From Myxococcus vastator (GTDB lineage: Bacteria; Myxococcota; Myxococcia; Myxococcales; Myxococcaceae): 43,104 nt of DNA. Shown here piece after piece: positions 16,043 through 25,428 of the stretch. A program made the position numbers and the translations under genes. Position 1 is the first letter of the stretch. The number at the start of each line of letters is the position of its first letter. Where the stretch lies: assembly GCF_010894475.1 (NCBI RefSeq), contig NZ_JAAIYB010000011.1, positions 1 through 43,104 of the forward strand. The letters are read 5' to 3'. The notes beneath the pieces were generated by a model. The model saw only the letters and a list, made by a program, of their open reading frames with translations. It had not been told where the DNA came from and made no database searches.

Positions 16043-18145
16043 TCATTTCACCGCGACGCACTCCGCGGCCAGGGCCTCCGCGCGCGTCGGGAAGCGCTCG
16101 GACAAGGCGCGCTTCACCTCGGTGACACCCGCGGTGTCTCCGGTGTGGGCGTGGAGCTGGCAGCGGGAGGCCAGCGCTCGGGGGTCCTCGGGGGCGAGCC
16201 GGTCCGCTTCGACGTAGGCACGCTCGGCGCCCGCGGTGTCGCCTTGCCGGAAGAGGACGGCCCCCAGGTAGTAGTGCGCCACGGCGAGCCTGGGCGCCTT
16301 TCGAAGCGCGCGCTTGAGCAGGGTGGCGGCCTCGTCCACGCGCTGCTGCCGGAAGCGCACGAAGCCCAGCTCGGCGAGGCTCGCGGCGTCATCGTGGGAG
16401 CGCGTCCAGGCGGAGAGCACGCTGGCGGCCTCATCCAGCCGGCCGCTCTGCGAGAGCAGCAGGCCGTAGCGCGGCGTCACGTCGGAGGAGCCGGGCTTCC
16501 GGGCATGGACCGTGGCCAGCGCGGCCAGCGCGCCCGGGATGTCCCCCTGACGCTCGCGCAGCTCGGCCAGCGCCAGCGGTGGGCGGAGGTCCTTGGGGGC
16601 CAGCGCGGTGGCGTCCTCGAGGGCGTGCTCGGCCCGCTTGCCCAGTCGCAGCTCCGTGGCGGCGCGCGCGGCGAGGAGGTGCCCCTCGACGTCCTTGGGA
16701 AAGCGCGCCACGAAGCCATCCGCCAGGGCCAGCGCCTCCTCGTGCGCGCCGGCTTCCATCAGCAGCGCACCCGCCCGGCGCAGCTCCTCCGCGCTCGCCC
16801 GGTCATCGGAGGCCAGTCCCTCCAGGGCCGCCGCCTTCGCCTCCGCCGTGGTGGCGGCCTCCGCCCGGGCCAGGCGCGCGGCGGGAGGCGCGGCGGGGCG
16901 CGTGAGGAACCACGTCGCGCCCGCGCCCACCGCGCACACCGCGAGCACGCCCGCGAGGAGTGGAACCCGTCGTGAGCGCCGCCTGCTCGTGGCGTGTTCA
17001 CCCTGGGCGGTGGATACCGCCGTGCCCGCGAGGGCCTTCCGCGTGGCGCCCGCCACCGTCGCCGCGTCGGGGTTCGTGGTCCGGGAGACCTGGGGCCACG
17101 CGGTGGGCGCGTCGACCCCGCCCAGGAGGGGCCGGGGGTGGGGCGCCGGCGTGCTGCCGTGAGACGGGTCCGCGAGCCGCGCGCGCCGCAGGGCCAGCCG
17201 CTTGGGGTCGCGGTCCGGTGGGAAGATGGAGTCCACGTAGGCGGCCAGCTGCTCGGGCGTGGCCATCTCCGCGGCGCCACCAATCGATTCGATGGCGGCG
17301 ATGAAGGCCTCCAGGCTGTCGAAGCGCGCGGCGGGCTCACGGGCCAGGGCGGTGAGGCACACCAGCTCCAGCGCGGTGGGTACGGACGGGTCGAAGGCGG
17401 TGGGCGGCCTGGGGCGTCCCTCCGCGATGCGGCCCAGCACCTCGTCGGCGGACAGACCGGTGAAGGGCCGGCGGCCACAGAGCTGCTCGTAGAGCATGAC
17501 GCCCGCGGCGAACAGGTCGGCGCGGTGGTCCACCGGCTTGCCGGCGATCATCTCCGGCGACATGTAGAAGAACTTGCCCTTGAGGATGCCGGGCTCCGTG
17601 CCCGAGCCCAGTGCGTCCGCCTTGGCGATGCCGAAGTCGATGACCTTCACCGCGCCATTCACACCTACGTGGATGTTGTCGGGCGTGAAGTCGCGGTGGA
17701 CGATGCGCAGCGGCCGGCCCGCTTCATCCACGGCGCGGTGCGCCGCGTCCAGCCCCCGGCAGGCCTCCACCAGCACGCGCAGGGTGATGCCCAGTGGCAC
17801 GCGGTGTCCGTGCTCGGCGGCCTCCTGGCGCAGCTCGGCGAACGAGCGTCCCTCCAGCAGCTCCATGGCGATGAAGGGCTCGGTGCCCTCCATGCCCAGC
17901 TCGATGATGGTGACGACGTTGGGGTGTCGCACCTGCGCGGTGATGCGGGCCTCGTTGAGGAACATCTGCACCACGCGCCGGTCCGAGGCGAGGTGCGGCA
18001 TCAACCGCTTCACCGCGACCGCCGGCCCACGGCTGCCGTCGTCCTCGACGCGGCGGCCCAGGTACACCTCCGCCATGCCGCCGGTCGCGATGCGCGCGGA
18101 CAGTCGGTAGCGACCCACCTGATTGGGGTTCTGCGCCAGCTCCAA
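16043..18145 (-). CDS. Ser/Thr protein kinase with transmembrane helix and C-terminal TPR domain
   Basis: 700 residues starting at TTG (LELAQNPNQVGRYRL); a GTG nine codons later is the alternative. The kinase domain (about 10-280) has ATGGMAEVYLG, VAVKRL, HRDFTPDN (in place of HRDLKPxN), DFGIAK and FFYMSPEM. A Pro/Thr-rich linker leads to an Arg cluster and one membrane helix (VPLLAGVLAVCAVGAGATWFL, about 400-420). The remaining 280 residues are TPR-like helices (GRLDEAASVL, VDEAATLLKRAL, GDTAGAERAYVEADRLAPED), which by topology would lie in the periplasm and could sense or scaffold proteins there. The substitution of the catalytic-loop Lys by Thr is common in myxobacterial kinases but could lower activity. 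It is divergent from the amidohydrolase gene. Confidence 0.92.
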   Translation of the reverse strand: MELAQNPNQVGRYRLSARIATGGMAEVYLGRRVEDDGSRGPAVAVKRLMPHLASDRRVVQMFLNEARITAQVRHPNVVTIIELGMEGTEPFIAMELLEGRSFAELRQEAAEHGHRVPLGITLRVLVEACRGLDAAHRAVDEAGRPLRIVHRDFTPDNIHVGVNGAVKVIDFGIAKADALGSGTEPGILKGKFFYMSPEMIAGKPVDHRADLFAAGVMLYEQLCGRRPFTGLSADEVLGRIAEGRPRPPTAFDPSVPTALELVCLTALAREPAARFDSLEAFIAAIESIGGAAEMATPEQLAAYVDSIFPPDRDPKRLALRRARLADPSHGSTPAPHPRPLLGGVDAPTAWPQVSRTTNPDAATVAGATRKALAGTAVSTAQGEHATSRRRSRRVPLLAGVLAVCAVGAGATWFLTRPAAPPAARLARAEAATTAEAKAAALEGLASDDRASAEELRRAGALLMEAGAHEEALALADGFVARFPKDVEGHLLAARAATELRLGKRAEHALEDATALAPKDLRPPLALAELRERQGDIPGALAALATVHARKPGSSDVTPRYGLLLSQSGRLDEAASVLSAWTRSHDDAASLAELGFVRFRQQRVDEAATLLKRALRKAPRLAVAHYYLGAVLFRQGDTAGAERAYVEADRLAPEDPRALASRCQLHAHTGDTAGVTEVKRALSERFPTRAEALAAECVAVK

Positions 18146-18324
18146 AGTGCGCGCAGTCTACGTGTAGGCGCCCCTCCGCGCACAGTGTTGTGGCCATTAC
18201 GGCGGGTGGGGGCCCGCTACCTGCCCGCTCGCGCGAGGGAGCGGGAATGTTAACGTCCTGCCTGTCTCGTGGGCCTGGCGGGAGGTGGCCCAGACACACG
18301 CACGCGCTGCGGCCGGAGGGATGG

Positions 18325-19617
18325 TTGGGCACAGTCCTCAAGGGTGGTTATGTCGTCGAATTGGAGCCGGCGCTGGTCGAGCGCGTGGACCTGCGCATCG
18401 AAGGAGAGCGAATCGTCGCTCGCGGGCCGGACCTGACGCCTGGCGCGGAGGACGAAGTCGTGGCGCTGTCGGGCAAGCTCGTCTTCCCGGGGCTGGTGAG
18501 CGCGCACCACCGCCTGCACGCGGTGCTGGGCCGTGGCATGCCCCGCCCGCCGCTGGAGACCTACCAGGACATCCTCGAACAGGTGGCCTGGCCGTACGAG
18601 AACGCGCTCGACCTGGACGCCGTGCAGGTGGCGGGCTGTGCCGGAGGGCTGGAGGCGCTTCAGTGCGGCACCACCACCGTGTGCGATTTGCACTCGTCGC
18701 CCAAGGCGATTTCGGGCTCGCTGGTGCGCCTGGCGCGCGGGCTCCATGAGGTGGGCGTGCGCGGCGTGCTCGCCTACGCGGTGTCGGACCGGCAGGGGGC
18801 GCTCGGCCGCGAGGAGGGGCTGGAGGAGACGGTCAGCTTCGCGAAGAAGGCGAAGGGGCGCTTCCGGGGACAGGTGGGCGCGGCGCCGTGCTTCACGCTG
18901 GGGCCGGACGCGCTGACGGGCCTGTCGGAGGCGCTGAAGGCGCTGGGCGATGGCGGCCTGCACCTGCCGCTGGCGGAGGACCCGCTCGATGAGCGCCTGT
19001 CCAACGAGCACTACGGGGCCTCGCCGGTGTCGCGGTTGCTGGACGCGGGCCTTCTGTCACCCAAGAGCCAGCTGGCGCACGTGGGCCACCTGGACTGGGC
19101 GGACCTGGCGCAGGTGATTGCCACCGGCGCGTGGCTGGTGCACACGCCGCGCGCCAACCAGGGGCTGGAGGTGGGCTACGCGCCGGCGCTGAAGTTCGGG
19201 GCCCGGGCCACGCTGGGCGTGGATGGCGTGTCGGCGGACCTGTTCGCGGAGGCGCAGGCGGCGTACCTGCGCTCACGCGAGGCGGGGCAGCCCATCGACG
19301 TGCTGCGCTACCTGGCCAACGGGCACCGCCTGGCGTCGCAGGTTTTCGACGCGCCGGTGGGGCCCATGCGCGAGGGCTCGCTCGCGGACCTGCTCATCCT
19401 GGACTACCTGCCGGCCACGCCGCTGACGGCGGAGAACCTGGCCTGGCACGTGGTGTTCGGCCTGGGCAGCCGGCACGTGGAGGCGGTGATGGTGGATGGC
19501 GTGTGGCGCATGTGGGCGCGCCGGCCGCTGTCGGTGAGCCCCACCGTGGTGGCGGAGCAGGCCCGCGAGGCCGCGTCGGCGGTGTGGGCGCGGATGGCGG
19601 AGGCGGCGAAGAAGTAG
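18325..19617 (+). CDS. SsnA-like amidohydrolase/aminohydrolase
   Basis: About 430 residues from a TTG at 18325, chosen because GGAGGG stands just upstream and the homologous part begins there ([14 protein letters not shown]); an ATG at 18247 and GTG at 18190 are in frame. It belongs to the metal-dependent amidohydrolases: [19 protein letters not shown] is the metal-binding start of the barrel (usually HxH; here AHHRLH), [20 protein letters not shown] (third His) and LGVDGVSAD (metal Asp) follow. This order matches SsnA/guanine deaminase-like enzymes that hydrolyse C-N bonds of purine-like substrates. The actual substrate is unknown. It is followed by a peroxiredoxin gene about 50 bases downstream on the same strand. 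Confidence 0.85.
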   Translation: MGTVLKGGYVVELEPALVERVDLRIEGERIVARGPDLTPGAEDEVVALSGKLVFPGLVSAHHRLHAVLGRGMPRPPLETYQDILEQVAWPYENALDLDAVQVAGCAGGLEALQCGTTTVCDLHSSPKAISGSLVRLARGLHEVGVRGVLAYAVSDRQGALGREEGLEETVSFAKKAKGRFRGQVGAAPCFTLGPDALTGLSEALKALGDGGLHLPLAEDPLDERLSNEHYGASPVSRLLDAGLLSPKSQLAHVGHLDWADLAQVIATGAWLVHTPRANQGLEVGYAPALKFGARATLGVDGVSADLFAEAQAAYLRSREAGQPIDVLRYLANGHRLASQVFDAPVGPMREGSLADLLILDYLPATPLTAENLAWHVVFGLGSRHVEAVMVDGVWRMWARRPLSVSPTVVAEQAREAASAVWARMAEAAKK

Positions 19618-19666
19618 CTCGCCGCTGGCTTGCTCCGGGGGCGGGATGTCCTGTCTAGTCCCGCCC

Positions 19667-20197
19667 ATGCTCGTCCCATTGCTCGTCGCGGGGTTCTTCA
19701 GCGGTGCCATTCCCCAGGCCGGAGAGACGGCGCCGGACTTCACGGCGAAGGACTCCGCGGGGAACGTCTACACGTTGTCGGAGCTGGTGAAGAAGGGCCC
19801 CGTCATCCTGGCCTTCTTCCCCAAGGCCTTCACCGGAGGCTGCACCCGCGAGCTCAAGGCGTACCGGGACCGGTACGCGGACGTGGAGAAGGCGCAGGGG
19901 CAGGTGCTGGCCATCAGCATGGATGACGCGGAGACGCTCACGCGCTTCAAGGCCGAGCTGAAGGCGCCGTTCCCCTTCATCCCCGACCCGGACGGCAAAA
20001 TCGTCTCCGCCTATGACGTGAAGATGCCGCTGCTGTCTGCTCCGAAGCGGTACACGTTCGTCGTGGGCGAGGACCTGAAGATTCTCAAGGTCGAGTCCGG
20101 CAGCGACGCCATCAACCCGAACGGCGCGATTGTCGCGTGCCCGCTGCGCAAGCCGGTTGGCGCGGACGCGAAGGCGCCGGAGTCGGGCACGAAGTAG
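19667..20197 (+). CDS. Peroxiredoxin (AhpC/TSA, BCP-like)
   Basis: About 176 residues from the ATG giving MLVPLL; an upstream in-frame ATG at 19646 is possible. Peroxiredoxins reduce hydrogen and organic peroxides with a reactive cysteine. The peroxidatic Cys59 sits in [14 protein letters not shown], where the usual Pro of TPGCT is Gly. A second Cys lies far downstream (IVACPL) and could resolve the disulfide. The N-terminal hydrophobic stretch ([13 protein letters not shown]) could be a signal sequence or anchor, which would place the enzyme in the envelope; this is uncertain. It follows the SsnA-like gene and is convergent with the GNAT gene 2 bases away. Confidence 0.87.
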   Translation: MLVPLLVAGFFSGAIPQAGETAPDFTAKDSAGNVYTLSELVKKGPVILAFFPKAFTGGCTRELKAYRDRYADVEKAQGQVLAISMDDAETLTRFKAELKAPFPFIPDPDGKIVSAYDVKMPLLSAPKRYTFVVGEDLKILKVESGSDAINPNGAIVACPLRKPVGADAKAPESGTK

Positions 20198-20199
20198 CG

Positions 20200-20721
20200 T
20201 CAGCGCGGCGACCGTCCCTGCGCGCGCGCCACGCGCCGCCGGCTGTCGAAGACCTGGGCAGGGGCGCCATCGATGAAGGTGTCCTCGAAGGCGCCCCCCG
20301 TGTACTCGTCGATGACGCCGCGCCAGAAGGCGATGGCGGGGCGGTTGCGCGGCAGTTGGGACAGCTCCCAGATGCCGGGGAAGCGGTCGAACACGGCCCT
20401 GGCCGCGAGCCGGCCCAGGCCGAGGCGCCGCTCATTCCGCAGGATGAAGAACTCGCTCATCCGGAAGTCGCGTCCAGGCGTCATGTAGGGGAAGGGGGAC
20501 TGCCCCACGAAGGCGAAGCCCACGACGCGGCCCTCCCAGCGCAGCAGCAGGGGGTGGACCTCGGGGGCGGGCACCAGCCACGTGGGCAGGAAGTCCGGCC
20601 GCCAGCGCCCCTGCTCGTCCAGGGCGTAGTCGACGCCGAACTCGCTCAGGTCGTGGAGGTAGAGCGGATAGAGGTTTCGAAGCAGCGTGTGCTCGGACGG
20701 AGTCGCTCGGAGAATCTCCAT
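20200..20721 (-). CDS. GNAT-family N-acetyltransferase
   Basis: 173 residues from the ATG giving MEILRATPSE; the frame continues upstream without similarity. The GNAT fold is recognisable from VVGFAFVGQSPF (strand 4), SEFFILRNERRLGLGRLAARAVF (acetyl-CoA binding loop R-x-x-G-x-G and helix 3) and the later NRPAIAFWRGVI (strand 5-helix 4). It would transfer an acetyl group from acetyl-CoA to an amine; the acceptor is unknown. It is divergent from the glycosyltransferase gene with a 175-base gap and ends next to the peroxiredoxin stop. Such stand-alone GNAT proteins modify antibiotics, polyamines or protein N-termini; nothing here decides between these. Confidence 0.85.
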   Translation of the reverse strand: MEILRATPSEHTLLRNLYPLYLHDLSEFGVDYALDEQGRWRPDFLPTWLVPAPEVHPLLLRWEGRVVGFAFVGQSPFPYMTPGRDFRMSEFFILRNERRLGLGRLAARAVFDRFPGIWELSQLPRNRPAIAFWRGVIDEYTGGAFEDTFIDGAPAQVFDSRRRVARAQGRSPR

Positions 20722-20896
20722 GGAGGGCCTCTCGTGTTCCCAGCATGACCCTTTGGACGTCCGCCGGCCAGGGTGTCTCCGCGTCCCGCCCTCCATCGGC
20801 TGTCATGCACGGAGGGGCGCGGTGGGGCAATCCTCCCATGGCGGCGCTCGGCCTACGTTGCCCTCCACGAGTCCGGGGCTCGGCGGGGGGGACACC

Positions 20897-22120
20897 ATGA
20901 ACAGTCTGCGGATGCGCATGGCGAGTGGAGCGGAAGGCCAGGAGCCCCATGCCCCACCCCATGGTGGCGGGCATGCGCGGGGCCATGACGTCACGTCGAG
21001 CCGGACGGTGCGGCGGGTGCTGATGACGGCCGACGCCGTGGGCGACGTGTGGACGTACGCGCTGGAGCTGACCCGGGCGCTCGCGCCGCACGGGGTGGAG
21101 GTGACGCTGGCGACCATGGGGGCGCCGCTCACCGGCGCGCAGTGGGCGGAGGCGCGAGGCCTCCCCAACCTCACCGTGGAGGAAGGGCGCTTCCGGCTGG
21201 AGTGGATGGAGGACCCGTGGGACGACGTGCGCTCGGCGGGTGACTGGCTGCTCGCGCTGGAGCGCCGGGTGCGTCCGGACGTGGTGCACCTCAATGGCTA
21301 CGTGCACGGGGCGCTGCCGTGGCTGCACCCGCCCCTGGTGGTGGGGCATGCGTGCAGCCTGTCCTGGTGGCGGGCGGTGAAGGGCGAGGACGCGCCCGCG
21401 AGCCATGCGCGCTATCGCGAGGCCGTCACCGCGGGCCTGGGCGCCGCGGGCCGGGTGGTGACGCCGAGCCGGGACCTGCTCGACTCCCTCCAACTGCACT
21501 ATGGCCCCCTGCCCGCCGCGGAGGTCATCCCCCATGCGCGGCGCGCGGACCGGGTGCCGCCCCGCTCGGAGCGGGAGCCCTTCATCCTCAGCGTGGGCAG
21601 TCCGTGGGACGCCGCGAAGAACGTCGCCGTGCTGGACGCCGCCGCGCCCCGCCTGGGCTGGCCGGTGCGGCTCGTGGGAGACGCGCGCCATCCCTCCGAG
21701 CGGAAGGCGGAGCCGCGTCACCTCCAGTGGATGGGGCACCTGGAGCCGCATGCCCTGGCGGAGTGGATGTCGCGCGCGTCCATCTACGTGCTGCCCGCCC
21801 GGTACGCGCCCTTTGGCCTCACCGCGCTGGAGGCGGCCCTGTCCGGCTGCGCGCTGGTGCTGGGCGACCTTCCGGCGCTGCGCGAGGTGTGGGGAGATGG
21901 GGCCGCGTGCTTCGTGCCCCCGGACGACGTGGAGGCCCTGGTGGAGACGCTGGAGCGGCTGCGCGAAGACCCCGGGCTGCGCACCCGGCTGGCCCTGCGC
22001 GCGCGGGCCTGGGCGCTGACGTACACGCCCCGGCGGATGGCCAGCCGCTACCTCGCCGCCTACGCCAGCCTCATGGGCACGCGGGAGGCGCTGACTCCCG
22101 CGGGCACCCCCACGCACTGA
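20897..22120 (+). CDS. Glycosyltransferase family 4 (GT-B fold)
   Basis: 407 residues from the ATG giving MNSLRMRMA, preceded by a G-rich purine run; the frame is open to 20687 but the extra residues lack similarity. The GT-B pattern is clear: VLMTADAVGDVWTYALELTRAL in the N-terminal Rossmann domain, PDVVHLNGYVHG, VVTPSRDLLDSL, and the C-terminal FILSVGSPWDAAKN and PARYAPFGLTALEAALSGCALVLGD with the nucleotide-sugar-binding E-x7-E. It would add a hexose from an NDP-sugar to an acceptor such as a polysaccharide or a lipid. No other polysaccharide gene is adjacent, so acceptor and sugar are unknown. It is convergent with the ClC gene 12 bases away. Confidence 0.9.
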   Translation: MNSLRMRMASGAEGQEPHAPPHGGGHARGHDVTSSRTVRRVLMTADAVGDVWTYALELTRALAPHGVEVTLATMGAPLTGAQWAEARGLPNLTVEEGRFRLEWMEDPWDDVRSAGDWLLALERRVRPDVVHLNGYVHGALPWLHPPLVVGHACSLSWWRAVKGEDAPASHARYREAVTAGLGAAGRVVTPSRDLLDSLQLHYGPLPAAEVIPHARRADRVPPRSEREPFILSVGSPWDAAKNVAVLDAAAPRLGWPVRLVGDARHPSERKAEPRHLQWMGHLEPHALAEWMSRASIYVLPARYAPFGLTALEAALSGCALVLGDLPALREVWGDGAACFVPPDDVEALVETLERLREDPGLRTRLALRARAWALTYTPRRMASRYLAAYASLMGTREALTPAGTPTH

Positions 22121-22132
22121 GCGGGTGGGGCG

Positions 22133-24238
22133 TCAGCTCGCCTCGGTGGGGCTAACGGGATAGTCGCCCGTCGCGTGGGCCTGGGCGTGCTGCGCGAAGA
22201 GGAACCTGCGCACCGCGGCGCGGGTGAGCAGCCCGCAGGTGGGGCTGCCCACCGGGACGCTGACGGGCAGGGCGTCCACGTCCTCGTGGTCCATGACGTG
22301 GAGGGCGTGGGCCAGGTTCGCGTCGGGGGCCAGCGCGGGCAGCTTGCGCGCCAGGTCGCTGGCCACCAGCAGCGGGTACACGGATTCGTCGCGCCACACC
22401 TCGCGCAGCTGCTCCACCTGCACGGTACCGTAGATGCGGCCCACGGTGTCCAGGATGGGCAGGGTGCCCGCCTCGGAGGTGAGCAGCAGGTCCGTCAGCG
22501 CCCGCAGCGGCGTGCCCGCGGGCACAGGGGTCAGGTGGGTCATCAGCGAGCGGACCGGGGTGGCCTCCAGCAGGTCCGCGTCGCTCTGGACCTTCGGTGT
22601 CTTCCGCTCGGTGAGGTAGTGGCAGAGCGCGGAGGCGATGGTGCACGTCACCATCAGCGGCAGGATGATGTCGTGGTTCCCGCTCAGCTCGTACAGCATC
22701 ATCATGCCCGTGAGCGGGCCGCGGGTGAGCGCCGCCACCGCGCCGCCCATGCCCACCAGGGCATACGCGCCGCTGGGGCCGGTGCTCACCGGGAAGAAGT
22801 AGTGCACCAGGGTGCCGAAGGCGCCGCCCGCCATCGCGCCGATGAGCGCCGCCGGGAAGAACGTCCCGCCCGAGCCCCCCGAGCCGATGGTGACGGCCGT
22901 GGCCACCAGCTTCAGCAGGCACGCGGTGATGAGGAACAGGAAGGGCAGCCGGCCCAGCGCGGCCAGGTTGATGTAGTCGTGCCCGCTGCCCCAGACGGTG
23001 GGGCTGGCGAAGGCCAGGATGCCGGCGCACAGGCCCCCCAGGCCCGCGCGCAGGGAGAGCGGCTTGCTGCCCAGCCACGGGGACAGCCGGCTCTTCCCCT
23101 GGCCGTGGAAGAAGTGCTCCACGCCGTGCAGCAGCTGCACGAAGGTGAAGGCCAGCAGCCCACAGGTGATGCCCAGGCCCGCGTAGGCCAGCACCTCGCC
23201 GCCGCTGACCAGCTCGTAGGGGATTTGCCGGAGCATGGCGGACTCCCCCATGACGCCCTGGCTCACCAGGGTGCCGGCCACGCTGGCCAGGATGATGGGG
23301 GAGAAGACGCGCAGCTCGAACTCGCGGAGGATGATTTCCATCGCGAACACGGCGCCGGCGATGGGGGCGTTGAAGGACGCGGAGATGCCCGCGCCGGCGC
23401 CGCACGCCAGGAGGATGGACAGCTCCTTGCGGCTGAAGCCCAGCACCCGGCCCACGGTGGAAGCGAACGCCGCGCCGCCGTAGACGATGGGCCCCTCGCG
23501 CCCCGCCGAGCCGCCGCTGCCAATGGTGATGGCGGACGCCACCAGCTTCAGCAGGCCCCGGTCCGCCGGCAGGGCGTTGGCGCCGCTCTTCACCGCCCGC
23601 ACCACCTCGGGGACGCCGTGGCCGTGCGTCTCGGGCCTGTCCCGCAGCAGCCGGCCCACCGCCACGCCGCCCAGCGTGGGCGCCAGCAGCATCAGCCACC
23701 AGGGCAGGTGGGGCAGCGCCTCGGGCAGGTTGTGGCTGTGTCCGAACACGCTGTTGAGCGCGGACAGCGCCACCAGCGGGTAGTAGAGCGACAGCCCGCC
23801 CAGCGTCAGCAGGGCCAGCAGGCGCAGCCGGCGCTTCACCTCGTCACGGGGCCCGCCCGGCTCGATGATGCGCGCCAGCACCAGCGCGCCGGCCGCCAGG
23901 GGCACGCCGACGAAGGCGTACTCCGGATGCCAGCGCGCCGCGGCGAACGCCTCCATGAGCGACTGGAACTGGCCCTGGCGGAGCGTGTGCTTCAGCGAGG
24001 CCGCTCCGAAGGTGAGCCCGCTCACCAACCCGATGAGGTTGGAGAAGATGCCCGCCGCCAGCCCGCTGTACAGGCCGACCACCGCGCCCGCCACCGGGAG
24101 GACGGAGGGGCCGGGCAGCCGCAAGCGGTTGGACGCTCTCAGCGTGGCGTGGGCGAAGCGGCCCATCGCCGCGCGCAGCTGCATCCAGATTGCGCGCTGG
24201 GCCGCCGCGCTTGATGCGGGTACATCCCCTGCATTCAT
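22133..24238 (-). CDS. ClC-family chloride channel/transporter with C-terminal CBS domains
   Basis: About 701 residues from the ATG giving MNAGDVPASS (an in-frame GTG lies at 24250). About ten hydrophobic helices span residues 50-500. The ion-pathway motifs are GHGVPEV (canonical GSGIP), GSGGSAGREGPIV with the gating Glu, and GSGGSGGTFFP. The inner-Glu position reads FAMEII, where exchangers have Glu-Glu. The C-terminus has two CBS domains (VRSLMTHLTPVPAGTPLRAL and LAHALHVMDHEDVDALPV), usually nucleotide-sensing regulators. The protein lets Cl- or another anion cross the inner membrane. A 15-base palindrome lies just before the start (24246-24260). Confidence 0.93.
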   Translation of the reverse strand: MNAGDVPASSAAAQRAIWMQLRAAMGRFAHATLRASNRLRLPGPSVLPVAGAVVGLYSGLAAGIFSNLIGLVSGLTFGAASLKHTLRQGQFQSLMEAFAAARWHPEYAFVGVPLAAGALVLARIIEPGGPRDEVKRRLRLLALLTLGGLSLYYPLVALSALNSVFGHSHNLPEALPHLPWWLMLLAPTLGGVAVGRLLRDRPETHGHGVPEVVRAVKSGANALPADRGLLKLVASAITIGSGGSAGREGPIVYGGAAFASTVGRVLGFSRKELSILLACGAGAGISASFNAPIAGAVFAMEIILREFELRVFSPIILASVAGTLVSQGVMGESAMLRQIPYELVSGGEVLAYAGLGITCGLLAFTFVQLLHGVEHFFHGQGKSRLSPWLGSKPLSLRAGLGGLCAGILAFASPTVWGSGHDYINLAALGRLPFLFLITACLLKLVATAVTIGSGGSGGTFFPAALIGAMAGGAFGTLVHYFFPVSTGPSGAYALVGMGGAVAALTRGPLTGMMMLYELSGNHDIILPLMVTCTIASALCHYLTERKTPKVQSDADLLEATPVRSLMTHLTPVPAGTPLRALTDLLLTSEAGTLPILDTVGRIYGTVQVEQLREVWRDESVYPLLVASDLARKLPALAPDANLAHALHVMDHEDVDALPVSVPVGSPTCGLLTRAAVRRFLFAQHAQAHATGDYPVSPTEAS

Positions 24239-24245
24239 TGCAGGT

Positions 24246-24260
24246 CCCACTAACAGTGGG
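24246..24260. promoter_or_regulatory. 15-base palindrome just upstream of the ClC gene
   Basis: CCCACT-AAC-AGTGGG is a perfect 6-3-6 inverted repeat 7 bases upstream of the ClC start at 24238. It could be a repressor site or an RNA hairpin near the ribosome binding site. It overlaps the alternative GTG start at 24250. A role is inferred only from symmetry and position. Confidence 0.35.
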
Positions 24261-24363
24261 ATGGGCGCCGCTCAAGGTTCGTGACGCGGACGTGTGCAGG
24301 GCGGCCAGCCGTCGGGTCGCGCCCATGACAGGCGCGTCGCGGTTTCGCTCCAGCTTCGAACGG

Positions 24364-25428
24364 CTACCGGCGCTTGAGCAGGGCGGAGGGCGGCGGCGCG
24401 GAGGTGGGCAGGTGGTCCGCGGCGGCCGTCAGGGCCTCGCGCACCTTGTCGCCCGCGGCCTTCGCCGCGTCACTGGCGGCCCGGGCCGCGTCGCCCGCGG
24501 CCTTGGTGGCCACGAGCTGGGCGCGCGCGCCCGAAGCACCCCAGAAGCGGGTGGGGACCGCCAGCGCCGCGCGCTCCGCGTCGGTGTACTTCTGGAAGGC
24601 GTACTTCGTGGCCTGGGAGGGGCGCCGCAGCCCCTCCACCACCTTGAACCACGAGAGCACCTTCAGGGAGTAGTAGCTGAGGTCCACCTCCCACCAGAAC
24701 CAGCCCTGGTTGGCGGTGTTCTGATGGAAGTGGTGGTTGTTGTGCCACCCCTCGCCCAGGGTGACGAGCGCCAGCAGCCAGTTGTTCCGGCTGGTGTCCG
24801 TCGTCTTGTAGCGGCGCTTGCCGAAGATGTGGCTGAGCGAGTTGATGGTGAAGGTGCCGTGCCACAGCAGGGTGGTGCTGACGAAGAAGCCCCACACCAG
24901 CATGGAGAAGCCGCCGATGAAGTAGAGGGCCACGGCCAGCAGGACGGGCGGCGCCAGGTGGAAGCGGTTGAGCCACACCAGCTCCGGGAAGCGGGCGAAG
25001 TCCTTGATGCCCTCCAGGCGGGTGTCGTTGTACTTGTCGGAGAGAATCCACCCCACGTGGCTCCACCAGAAGCCCTTCTGCAGGGGCGAGTGGATGTCCT
25101 CCGCGTGGTCCGAATAGCGGTGGTGGTGGCGGTGGTGCGCCGCCCACCACAGCACGCCCTTCTGCGCGGACATGCTGCCCACCAGGGCCATGATGAACTG
25201 GAAGACACGCCCCGTCTTGAAGGCCCGGTGGGAGAAGTACCGGTGGAAGCCCGCGGTGATGCCCCACATGCGCACGACGTAGAGGCCGACGCACACCGCC
25301 ACGTCCACCGGCTTCGCGCCGACGGCGAAGACGAAGAGGCACATCAGGTGGACGGCGAAGAAGGGGACGGAGGAGCGCCAGTTGAGGCGCTCATCCGCCG
25401 CGGGCAGGGCTGGAGACGGTGTCTGCAA
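24364..25428 (-). CDS. Acyl-CoA/acyl-lipid fatty acid desaturase (stearoyl-CoA desaturase type)
   Basis: 354 residues. Membrane di-iron desaturases put a double bond into fatty acyl chains. The three His boxes are HRYFSH, AAHHRHHHRYSD and GEGWHNNHHFH, with the expected spacing and four to five hydrophobic helices between and before them. After the catalytic part (about residue 290) comes an unusual 60-residue Ala/Lys/Asp-rich tail (ATKAAGDAARAASDAAKAAGDKVREAL) predicted to form an amphipathic helix. It acts in the inner membrane and needs an electron donor not encoded nearby. The gene lies between clc and the M50 protease gene on the same strand, separated from them by about 125 and 81 bases. 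Confidence 0.93.
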   Translation of the reverse strand: MQTPSPALPAADERLNWRSSVPFFAVHLMCLFVFAVGAKPVDVAVCVGLYVVRMWGITAGFHRYFSHRAFKTGRVFQFIMALVGSMSAQKGVLWWAAHHRHHHRYSDHAEDIHSPLQKGFWWSHVGWILSDKYNDTRLEGIKDFARFPELVWLNRFHLAPPVLLAVALYFIGGFSMLVWGFFVSTTLLWHGTFTINSLSHIFGKRRYKTTDTSRNNWLLALVTLGEGWHNNHHFHQNTANQGWFWWEVDLSYYSLKVLSWFKVVEGLRRPSQATKYAFQKYTDAERAALAVPTRFWGASGARAQLVATKAAGDAARAASDAAKAAGDKVREALTAAADHLPTSAPPPSALLKRR

